DNA of 64,000 bases, taken from the NCBI GenBank assembly GCA_020746835.1, contig JAGPNK010000016.1:682001-746000 (forward strand), read 5' to 3'. This stretch comes from Stachybotrys elegans (taxonomy: Eukaryota > Ascomycota > Sordariomycetes > Hypocreales > Stachybotryaceae). Both the position numbers and the translations under genes were made by a program. Numbering within the stretch: position 1 is the stretch's first letter; every line of letters begins with the position of its first letter. A model generated the notes under the pieces. That model was given only the letters and a program-made list of their open reading frames with translations. It ran no database searches and was not told the DNA's origin. Shown in pieces: positions 23,330 to 34,090 of this stretch.

Positions 23330-26300
23330 ACGCCCTGGGATTATGTACAACTCCATTCAGTTCACTCTAATTGCTCTTTTTTTTTTCCCTGCCTTTTGTC
23401 TTACACATCTTTGTGGGACAAAGATAATGATGGCTGGTGGGATAATACAACGGCCGCGATGCCCACCTGCGAAGCGACCCTAATAATTTTACTACGACTA
23501 TTACGCCGTGATCGGGGCCGGACACATCGGAACCCACGCCCGTATGTTTGGACGGGGTTGGGGTGGTGTACCCCAGGGCTCTGGTGGTAAAGCTTTTCTT
23601 TCTTCTTTCTCCGGTCTGTCCTTGGGCAGGCCGAAGCCTCGGTTTTCAGGTCACGATTGCAGTTGACGACTGGGCCTCTTCCTATTGACTAGGATATTGT
23701 CTGCCTCGCTGAGCAGGCTTGTATGACCGTGTTTACACCTTTCCTTCTGTCTTGTAGGGGTTTGGATGTATCAAAATTGGTAAATGGCACAACGTCCCGA
23801 TGGACGGAACGTAGTAATATGAATTCTTGATAAGATGCAATGCTTACCTTTGGACTTGCACTGGGGGACGGACAACTTGACATTGGACGCAAGGTATATC
23901 TAGGTGATGACGGAGGAACAATCCAAAGTTTCCCCAAAAGTTCCGCGGGAGTTCCGGAGTCCATGGGAAGTACCGTCGCGGCTTTCTCCGACGAACCTAC
24001 ATCTCACGCACGGTAGTAGAGTAAGGTTAGTTTACGAGCAGGGTCTCCCACAAGACTACGTAGCTGCATATCTGGTCAGACCATACAGCTGGCAATGGCG
24101 TCGACGAAATTGTGATTAACAAGGAAGGCCATGGCTTGGGTGCGGTCAGATGGTGCGTTGTTGCTGTAACGACATATGATATCAGCACCGTCATGACCAG
24201 ACCCCGAGTACCACAGATAGCAGTAAGCTCACACAGGCCGCTATGTTGCAAGAATAGAGAGGCGCTTGCCAATATAGGTTTGCATCTGACCGGAACCATG
24301 GCCCGGACCAAACATCAGGTTGGTCCTTGGTAGACTAAGAAACATCCTAGGGTGAGTAATTACAACTCATCATCGAGCTCGAATGGAAGGAAAAGCAAAC
24401 AATGGAAAGGGGTGAAAGGGGGGACGAGTCGAACGAGTAATGGTGTTCCAGACAAGCTAATGTCTGACGTGGTCGAGCAGGGTCTCTGTCTCAGCGTCAC
24501 ACGTGTGACGAGGCTGAGCGCTGCTTGCCTAACCTCAATCTACCGTATGCATACGAAGGTAGGTGGAATTTGGATTATGGCCCTGCCTGACGTGAATAGT
24601 CGTATTATGGGCTCGTGGTAACCATGGAAGCGGTCTTGGTGCACAGACAGTGCCTCCGATGCAGCCTCGGCATCAAATTGATTCTTGGTGCACATGCTTA
24701 CTAGACGATGCTGGAAAGAGTTTCCAGGCAAATATCGTGAATAAAGCTCGGAGTCCTTAAAACGTCCGGATGAGGCCGAGATGAATATGCACGATAAGCG
24801 CATAACCTAGACATCCCGATGGACGTTGAGCGGTAGCATCAAGGGAGGGGCCAGGCAGTGACACACGCCTGGGACGCTACAGCATAAACCAACGGCCTGA
24901 CTTGAATCTCAGGACAGGCAGCGGCAGGTGCTCTGTTCGGCAGTGTCGTGGCAGGGAGATTGCCTGCTGAGTCGTGGGGATTGATTCAGCAACCTTGAGA
25001 AACGGCGCGGACCTGTCGGTAGCAAGGCTTGTTCTGGAAAGGTCCGTGGTCGGAAGAGCGGAAGAGCTGGAGAATGTTTGGGATCGGCAGACACCAGCAT
25101 CATCATTCGTAAACGATACTTGCCGTTGACATGGCGCTATAACGATGCTGTCGTACGTTGAGCAGCATGGACCCCGCGTTTCTGTTTCTGGTGGCAACAG
25201 GAGGCTGTTGCAATTGGGGGGGTTTAGCGAGTTTGAGGTTGAGGGAGAGACGAGGACCGGCTGGCCGGAAGCGGATCCAGTTTAGTACTAGGCAACTGGA
25301 CTGAGACTGAGACTTAGTCTCTTGTGGCCTACAGGTCAAGCCTTGCGCCTACGCCTGTGCTTTGGACGACCCTGATCGACGTTGGCGAGAATTATGCTTT
25401 TCGTAATGAAATCATAGCGCCTTTATTTCCTTATTCTTGTCTTTTTTTTCTTCTTCCTTTTTTCCCTCTAATAAACCTTCACATGGCGGCATCAAAGCCC
25501 CATTTCGCAATCACACTTCAGCAGGTACTCAGGTAGGAATATCAGAACAAAATACGGAGTGAATTGTAGTACGGCGGATACGTGTACGTGGATAAACCCG
25601 CATCTCAGGTGTTTGATGAAATGTGATCAGCTTGATTGTTGCTTATTCCGGTCCATAGCTAATCAAACGGGATATATACGGGCGCGTTCCCTGCCTCGAA
25701 ATAGCGGGAAGTGAGCCAGTGAGCCAAACTATCGGCTTACGGCCTTGGATGCAGTATCAGAACGGCAATTCTGCACGTCGACAAAAGCAAGCAATCGGGC
25801 TGGAGCATTTACCTAGAGGAGCTAGAAGGGCTCCCTGGAAGAAGGAAAAGAAAGAGAAAAGTGGTCGTGCTGAAATTTCCGAGACAGCAGGAGCCACACC
25901 CCTCCCCTTTCTGCTCCCGAAACGGCAAGAAGCGGGGGTTTCTTTGCCAGCTCACTCTTTGTAAAGGGCTGGTCCCTGCCTTTTGCCTCGTGTCCCAGCT
26001 AACCTGCTCCATAACCTTGAGGACTCGGGCGCCTGAGTTATGTACCCATGTACTTGGGATGAACAGTACTCCGGTTTAGCGTGCATTCCTGCACGAGGCT
26101 CGTGTAGACGGGCCACCCAAGGACATTCACTCGACGCGGGGCCAAGACGCTCTAAGAAGGTCCTTGTGGATGATGATGCTGTCATCAATATTTGCTCCAT
26201 CGCCTCATTTGGAGCGCATCCAGCTTTCACGATAATAGTTCAGGTGATAATGCACAATGTCCAGCTACGAGGACCGGCCCCACGCCGAAATTCCGAGAAT

Positions 26301-27769
26301 CGGCTTCCAGAGCTGGTGATAAATATATCGAGAGATTGTGTAGGTACCATGAAGAAAGAGATGCTGTACTGATTGGGGTACAGGCGAGTTTCGGCCTGTT
26401 ACTCGCCAGAACGCATCGATAGTAGATCAGCCAGCCTCACGGCACTAGCAGTCGCGGATGGCGCTCCTTCCTGGACGATTTACCTCCACGCGAGATTGGG
26501 CAGGAGGCTGTCACTTACCCCTAGACCCTGTTCACGTAGCACACATAAGTGCTCTGTAGCACCTGGGTTTTGCCCAATGGCGTTCTGCTCGTCAGCCGGC
26601 ATCGCGATCGAGTGACGATCTTCCTTTCCTTCCTTTTTCCATCCTCATTAGCGCTTGTTCAGCTTCACTCACCGCGCCCGTTCGGCTGATTTTCCAATTT
26701 TTTTTTCTTCTTGTTTTTCCCCCCCCGTCATCTCCATACCCTGCTCCAGCTTGCTTGCATCTTCCCTGCCTGGGCAACCGGCTCCGTCCAGTCTGACGGT
26801 CTGAGAGGAGAGACATTCTCCATCCATGCCGTCACAGCACGGCTTTAGCCTGACTGTGCCGTGCCAGTGAGATACAGACGCAAGCATCTTGCCCATCTAT
26901 GCCGCGCCCAGCATCCACCTGAGAAACAAAAAGAGTACCAAATATATACCATACCAGCTTTGCACACACCACAGTCCTGCATAGAGGTATGTATGGTCCA
27001 TTATACACACTACTACAAAAGCTAGCATCCCTTCGACCATTTTGTCTTCCATTGCCCTTCAATACCCAAACCCCTGGTCTATGCCGCATCCTTCAGCTGG
27101 CTTCCTGGCATAGCGCGCCTTGTCTCCCAATCAGCACGTTCTCAGCACCTCCGAACCCTGGTCCAGACTCGGTCTAAGCGCTGACTGCCTTCGCTTCAGC
27201 ATTCTACTGAGTCGACTGGCTGCGCTCCGTATTGCCCGAGCCGGAGTCGCCAGTCCCGATAATAGCAACGAGGAAGAGGGATTGAAAGCACGGATACCGA
27301 CCCGACCCTACCGTGGACAGCCTGCCAGCCCAGACGGCACGGCACATTATCGCCTAGCCCGTCCTTGTCCTGCAGTGCATTATTGCTACCTTACGGGGTT
27401 GCAAGCCTCAGTGCATTGTTGACGGTGGCCGAGACGGACTGACGTTTGATTGTCAGGCAACGGCCAACGGCGCTGGCGCTTGTTTGCTCCATCACGGCGC
27501 TTCCGTCCTAATCCCAGTGGTGTCGCTTGCCACTGCCCTGCCTCTCTATTGGGTGGCTGCTTTTGCACATCACCAACCCGTTGTTTCAAACATCGCTTCC
27601 TGTGTTGGCCCTCGCATGAAACCACACTGGCAAACCGTCAAACTGCGACTCTGCAAGCGCCCAGCCGATCCTGTAACATCTCGCCTAGCCTAGCGGCTTG
27701 AGATCGACAGGTTTCTTCTTCATCGCAAAATCGTACATATTTACATCAACCCACCGCTCATCTACTGTC
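23330..27769. promoter_or_regulatory. 4.4 kb region upstream of the CBM48-like gene
   Basis: No recognisable gene lies between the SUR2 stop and the next start. The left end would be SUR2 3' UTR. Noted inside are a 16-bp palindrome with a CACGTG core (24495-24510), a T-rich stretch with AATAAA at about 25437-25473, CT-rich and poly-T sequence at about 26620-26730, and a TATA-like patch (AAATATATACC) at about 26939. The 26620-27769 part looks like a promoter and long leader for the gene starting at 27770. Several short ATG frames would act as upstream frames if transcribed. Confidence 0.45.
24495..24510. promoter_or_regulatory. 16-bp palindrome with CACGTG core
   Basis: CGTCACACGTGTGACG is its own reverse complement. 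CACGTG is the classic core bound by fungal bHLH (Cbf1/Pho4-like) and some bZIP factors, and the symmetric flanks would suit a dimer. The site lies 1.2 kb past SUR2 and 3.3 kb before the CBM48-like gene, so its target is unclear. Confidence 0.35.
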
Positions 27770-30162
27770 ATGGATCCATCCTCAACACTCTTCACATTTC
27801 TCTTGTAAGTCCAATATTTTCTTCTCTTTTTTTCTTCTTCTCCAACATTATCCCCCACGCACGACCCAGCACCGCAATCTCCGGGTTCCCTCTTTTCCAG
27901 TCGATACACTTCTAGTTTCCTGCCTTCACAAATTTCTGCCACCATCTGGGGCACTGCGTCAGGGAACATCCTTGGTGAGCACCGATTTTATTCTTCGCTA
28001 CCCACGATGCCCAGACCACGGGAATTCATCGCCGTCTTTCCCCATCACCCTCACCAACAGCTTCTGAGCTTTTCCCATCTGGATGATCGCCCTGAATCTT
28101 ACGCCCTCATCTGTCTGCATGCATACCTTTTCTCGCCAATTTGGCAGCTCCCCCCCCCCTGATTCACCACCCACCCCCATGGATTCAACATGGCTCCTGC
28201 AGGCTGCACAAGGCTGTAGCTGAGGGTCGAGTAAGTCTTGATCAAGGCAAGCTCCTGTCATCTCAGCCCGCAATCATCATCATACTCTGCTTCTTTGGGC
28301 ATCTACTCGGCCCCGTCACCCTGGCCCACGCGCGCTGTGCAACGCTATGCTTTCAATCCGCCCTGGCCGGTTCTTCTCTGACCTGGCAATTCCCGACATG
28401 GCCCTTGCATTAAGTCATCTGGTAATCACTCATCACACCCCATGCCCAGCACGCACCCATGTTTCCATGCCAGACACCCTGCGCACATGGGGCCTGGAGA
28501 GCATCTGGAATCCCTGTCCATGCTAGTTTGCCTACCCAGCCCTTAACACACGTATCTTTCTGATGACCTGACGCATTCTGGAACCGCTTATGGATGCTGT
28601 TGAACTTAGCTGACGTCTCTTCACTCCCAGACGTACGGATCCCAAAGTCCAATCTGTGCACCTAATTGGCTCCTGGGACAACTTTTCCACTTATTACACG
28701 ATGGAGCGTGACGTTCGCCGGGGACGTGACCAGTGGAAGGGGTGCTACTCCTTCAAGGACGCCCCCTCTGACAACCAGCCTGCCGGTTCCTATAATAACA
28801 GGAGTCGTGGCCTCACCATGGGAAACACTTATTACTACTACGTGAGTTTGTCTCTCATCTTTCTACATGTGCACACATACATATACCTATCTACATCCTC
28901 GCCAACAATAACTCAACTTCATCTACATCTACCCCTAGCCAACTGCAGTCACCCTTCCCTCGTATCTGTATTCTGACATGACCCGCCGCCAGTACGAAGT
29001 CAATGGGTCTACCGAGACTCACGACCCTTCTGTTCCTTCCACTACAGCCTGCCCTTATCTACCGGGCCAGACCGTCAACATGATGACGGTTCCAGTGGAG
29101 CGGACTCTTCGAAAGCGCAGTGCGTCGATGAACTCGATGCGTGGGGAAAACTTCAAGACCATGGACCCCGAATCTAAATTCGCTACCCTCCGACCAACCC
29201 GTCGAGCTCCCACCGAGTCTCGATTTCTCCGTCTGGCTTCTCCGCCTGCTCGCCTGCGCAACAAGGCCTCCTCTCGCTCTCTCTCGCCCGCTCCCGGTTG
29301 GAAACGCTTCTTCAGCCTCAAGTTCTCGAACCACGAGGACGTCCCTCTGCCGCCAGCACCTGTACCCAATGAACAGTACGACGTCAGCTATGTGGCACAC
29401 GCTCCCGCTCCCGCCCCTCGGGAATCACGCAGCGCGAGTCCCTTCTCTGATGGTGGTCGGACCAGAGACTTATCACCCGAGTCTCTGCGTCGATTCCTCA
29501 TGTCTGACGAGCTGCCCGCTCAGCCTGAGCCCGTTGCAGCAGATCGTCCGTCTCTCATTATTCCAGAGGACATTGCCGAAGAGAATGACGACGACGACAA
29601 CTTCGCCGTCTCCCCTCGCTCCGAAATCGAATCGTACCCTACCTGCCTTTCACCACCGCCCTTCAACCGGAAAAGGACATCGCCAGCAGCTACCCGTTCC
29701 GGAAGCCCCAATTCAAGCTTCCGCACTGTGATGCCAGCACGACCATCAAGCCAGCCACACAAACGAGAGCATCATCTGAATGAGCGATACTCGTCTTCCT
29801 CTCTGCCTAGACTTATGACTTCTCACCTGCATCCTACTTCGGCCCCTCACAGTGTAATGACAACGCCCCACTCTCCTGTCTCGACCTCGGACGAGTTGAA
29901 CTCGATCTACGATTCCAACGATGAGGACGACAACATGCACTGGCGTCCCCTTCCTCCCGTCCCACGTGCGATTGAGGGATACAGCCTGCCTCGACAGGCC
30001 GACGACAAGATGGCGAAACCTCATCCGACCCTGGCCACCACCCTCGTATCTCGAGACAACTCAGCCAGCAGCCTGCTCAGCACTCCCATCAAGACGAGCA
30101 TTGATGATTTTGCCAACGAGCTTAACTGGGTCGTTGAGGCCATTAGCAGCAAGCACAACTGA
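27770..30162 (+). CDS. AMPK-beta/CBM48-like domain protein, fungal
   Basis: Three exons (27770-27804, 28631-28841, 28993-30162) give 471 residues. Exon 1 joins so that MDPSSTLFTFLL runs into RTDPKVQSVHLIGSWDNF, a beta-strand lead-in to an early-set domain. The first ~110 residues match the AMPK beta-subunit glycogen-binding (CBM48) pattern: GSWDNF, then GQW-type loops, GNTYYYYYEVNGSTETHDPS and LPGQTVN. The remainder is disordered and rich in Ser, Pro and Arg, with SSRSLSPAPGWKRFFSLKF and acidic patches. It ends in a short conserved-looking helix, FANELNWVVEAISSKHN. Intron 1 is 826 bp, far longer than others here, and exon 1 is only 35 nt, so the start is the least certain part. Possible carbohydrate binding is inferred from the fold only. 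Confidence 0.75.
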
Positions 30163-31197
30163 GGGAGCAGGCAATCTTTGTTCCTCCCACACGACATTGT
30201 ATAATACACACACGACGACACACTTACGAGTGTTATGTTTTCCCCCCATTTTCTTTCTCTCTTCTATCTTTTCTGGCCGTACGAGACGCTGGCTGTACTA
30301 CCATCTCACCACATATAGACATGTCCCTGAAGCATCAATGCTGGGGGCTCAACTTGAGCAATTCAAAGGGGTTAAATTGGCGCACACGATGGAGGACAGC
30401 GGGTGTTCATTCTTGGGGGATTTTTTTTTTGACGGAATATTTTGGATTCTGGATCTACAATGGCTGGCGTACCAAGAGACAAAAAAAAGTATCGTCATTT
30501 CAACTGCTGTACTATCTATCTACTCAGCCGTTTAGAGACACCGGCGAGCGCGATAGGGCGAGGAAAACCTGTCGTATACAATACATGTATTGACCTCCCA
30601 TAATTTGAGACTCAATCGTGATGGTCTGATTTAATCATATTCCGGCAGGGTACATAAGTCATGAATCCCGCACAAGCTTAAGGCTCAGCACATGTGAAAC
30701 CCCAAAATGGCAAGCCGTTCGGAGTGGGCGACGCGTTTAGCCATTGGCTGCCAGATGCGGCTCTTATCAGAGCCATGATATTGGGTCTCGAGCTGGGAAC
30801 AGCTTGCATGCATTCCACTGTTTTGCAGGGATGTGGAAACCTGGTACCGAACTTTGGAGACTGTCGGAAAATAGCCAGAACCATAATTGGATGATGGATG
30901 GGAGCATATACGCGAGCAGCAAGCATCGTGATTCAAGGCACTTCGAACCACACACCAGCTATAATCGCACATACCGAGCAAATGGACAGGATTGCAACGT
31001 CAACAACTGCCGTGTTTTCAGGGTTTGTCGTCATGCCGAGGCACGTTTCACAGCTCTGATATCCTATGCTCTCTGTGGATGGCATTCGGTCGTATCCCTT
31101 TCTTTTAGGAGGGTGGGAAGTGGGTATCTATCTATGTCCTATCCTATGCCGAATCGTTATACATGTATCAAAAGAGAGAGCAGCCGACCATCATCTA
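30163..31197. other. Convergent intergenic region, CBM48-like gene and VPS72
   Basis: This holds 3' UTRs from both sides. A T9 run lies at about 30421-30429 and A-rich patches follow near 30480. Short open frames here have no support. Nothing else is recognised. Confidence 0.5.
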
Positions 31198-33487
31198 TCA
31201 ACTCGGGGTGACAGTGGCGGGAGCGGCAGCTGGCTGCGCTGATTCCCCCTGATTAACCGCCTCTGGCGCAGGGACGGTGGGAGGCGATGTGCTCTGTCCA
31301 GGCTCCTTGACCTGAGCCGTTGCTGTCTCGAGTTTGGTATCCTCCGCAGATGCGGGCTTCTGGGCAGCTATAGGCGGCCCGTCCGTCTTGGTTGGCACAG
31401 GTAGAGGAGCCGGCACTTCTCTCTTCTTGGAGGGGTTGAGGAAGCGCTCCGGGACGCCGCGAGCGGCGCTCGTGCCCGTGCCGACCCAAGCACCGAGGAG
31501 CTGGCTCCACTTGTACTCGCCCTTGGTCAGGCGCTGGATCTCGCGGTAGGCATAGGCATTAAAGTAGGGGAGGCCCGTCTTGGGGTCACGATACTTGGCA
31601 GGGTGGTTGGTGATGACGCATAGAGGTGCGGGTGAGGGCTCTGCGCTGTGTCAGCTTCCTCTGGCTTTCCAGTCAAGGGGGGAGGGGGGTATGCTTACTA
31701 GCTAGCTTGTTCATCTTGCGACCGAACAAGATCTGGGTCTGTATTGATTTGTCCTTTATGGCATTTTCGTCAAAGTTCTGGTATATGATGGCATTCCTTG
31801 TGGTGGATGAGCTGCTGTCAGGGGCCGGGGTTTCTGCCGGGGCTTCGGACACAGGGGTAGTGGCGGTCGGCTTGTTGCTGAGGTTGGACACGTCAATGGG
31901 CTGCAACGGAGCGCCCTGCTGAGGAGCTGCAGCAGTAGCACTGGGGCTAGAGTTGCTGGCGGCAGGAGTCTTGGTGCTGACTGATGGGCGCACGAGTGGA
32001 ACAGAAGGCTGGTTGGTGTTGGGCGGCGCAAGTACGTTGGACTTGGGGCCTGAGAAAGACGGACTGACGCCTGCGCTAGGTGGAGGGGCGAGGACGGGGG
32101 CAGCGAGGACACCCGATGGCTTGGATTCAGGAGGTCTAGCCATGCCCGGAGGTGCTGCAAGTGAGCCTGACGTCTGCCCGACGCTCTGGGGGGCAGGCTC
32201 TGGTGCTGGTGCAGCGAGACCGCTCGGCGGAGCGAGCGGGCTTGCTCGTGGCATCGCCATCACCGGGGTCGGCTCCTCATGCTTAAGCGCTGGAGCTGTG
32301 GGAGGATCTGCTGGGGGTGGCGATGGATCGGTGGTTGTAGGTGTCTCTGCATCTTTGGGAGCAGCAAAGGAGGCTTGCGTATACACAGCACTCTCCCCCA
32401 GCTGTGGTTCCGGCTTCGATATGGTAGTCGAGGCATCCTTTGGGTTAGCCGAGGTAGATACGTCCGCTGGACCGCCGGTAGTCTCCTCTTTCACCTTTGT
32501 ATCTTCCGGTGCCTGCTTTTCCTTGGCCTTGTCTTCCCCTTTGTCCTTGTCCTTGTCCTTGTCCTTGTCGGGCTTTTCTCGAGGCTTCCGCTTCTTGGGC
32601 TGCTCCTCGACGACAATATGCCTGCCCACGAGCTTCATCTTGTCGTCGACCCAGTTACCGTAGCCACTCCAAAATGTGAGCACCGGGCCTCGTAGTGTCC
32701 TCTGGTGTAGCGCCGCCAGCTTGGCCCTGCGCTCCTCCTCGCGCTGCTTCTCTGCCTCCTCCCAGCGGTTCAGGCTCTTGCTGTTGCGCTTTTCGACGAG
32801 CTCCGCCTCGCGTAGTCGCTCTTCCTGCGTCATTGGTGGTTTCTTGAGCGCCTCGAGGCGCGCGGCCTTGAGCTGCATCTGTGCCAGCTGCTTCAACCGC
32901 TTCGCTTCGCGTTCAACCATCTGCTGGTGTAGCTGCTCTTTTGACAGGCGAGTCGTTTGTCGCGATGAGGCACGTGTTGGAAGGTCGGCAGGTGAGGGCA
33001 GCCATGACGTTCGCTCCGATTTCTTCTTAGGACGGGGCGTTGGCGATGGCGCAGAAGGTGTCGTCGAATCGATGCGGACTTTCTTCCTGAACTTGGCTGG
33101 TATGGCATCTTGCGCTTTCCGCTTGCGCTGGGCTGCGCGTCGCTCTTTGGCCTGCTTCTCAAGCTCCTTCTCTCCTTCCATGTCATCGCCAGCATTGTTC
33201 TCGTCTTCGTCGTCCGAGGACGAGTCCATGTTGATGTCCGAAGCGTCGCCGCCCGCGTCGGAGAAGCCCTGGTCGTTCTCATCTTCGGCAAACAACAGCT
33301 CGAGATCCGAATCGGGCTCTTCGTTGGCCAGCATCGATTTCATCCGGTTGCCGGCCGTGGATCGCTTCTGTCGCGTAGTAGCGAGCCATTCTGTCCTAAC
33401 GGGCTCGCTGTCTGAGCTGTTGTCGATGCTGGATAGAGGAGATAGAGGCGAATCCTCCATCTCTGACGGTCTTGATTCTGAATCCAT
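31198..33487 (-). CDS. VPS72: SWR1-complex subunit Vps72/Swc2 (YL1 family)
   Basis: Vps72 binds H2A.Z-H2B and helps the SWR1 remodeller exchange it into nucleosomes. Two exons (33487-31699 and 31640-31198) give 743 residues. The N-terminal YL1 nuclear domain is visible: acidic histone-binding segments (EEPDSDLELLFAEDENDQ), then basic helices (KKVRIDSTTP, QMVEREAKRLKQLAQMQLKA). The YL1_C motif near residues 600-632 is CVITNHPAKYRDPKTGLPYF followed by NAYAYREIQRL. Between them is a long low-complexity Pro/Ala/Ser linker. That linker starts with a (KD)n run encoded by five tandem TTGTCC-type hexamers at 32541-32570. The intron (58 bp) falls just before YL1_C. Family assignment is firm. Confidence 0.92.
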
Positions 33488-34090
33488 CGTGAGAGGCAGC
33501 CGTGAATCGGGGGTGGATGTTCCGATGCTCGGGTGTCAAGCAGAACCACGTCACATGGAACTGTAAGGGCAATAAATCGTTGAAAAGAAATGCAGGGATC
33601 GCGTACTACATAGAGATAAGATAGGGATGGATGCACAGGTACTAGGCAGTACCGAGGGTGTCATACTAACAATTTCGCCACATTTCCCACGATGCGCGAC
33701 TGCATTTATTCTTCAACGCTGCTCGTTCCAGAAATTATTGTTGATTGACTGCAAGCCGTTGGCAAAAGATGAAGCAAATGTAGCAAAATTACAATTGGGT
33801 GCTAAATGCGCTAAGCAGCTGTGCCTGACGCTCTATCTCGATGAATGCTATTCTACCAAACGCCAAATCCAACAAGTAAAAAACCTAACCCGACTCAAGG
33901 ACTATATGTAGTCCATGAGGCGCGCCCCGTGAAGATACACAACCCTATGAAGCGAGTCGACCTTTCGGCGCCAATCGAATGTGCGCTCAAAGAATACCCG
34001 ATGCAAATTCTAAAGATGGTTGTCCCGTGTGTTTCGGGCACCTGGGCGCCCAAGAATAATATCAAGTACCAATAGAATATCCCCAAGGTC
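33488..34090. other. Intergenic region between ATG15 and VPS72
   Basis: Both flanking genes read leftward, so this holds the VPS72 promoter and the ATG15 3' UTR. It is AT-richer than the coding flanks. No gene or repeat is recognised. Confidence 0.45.
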
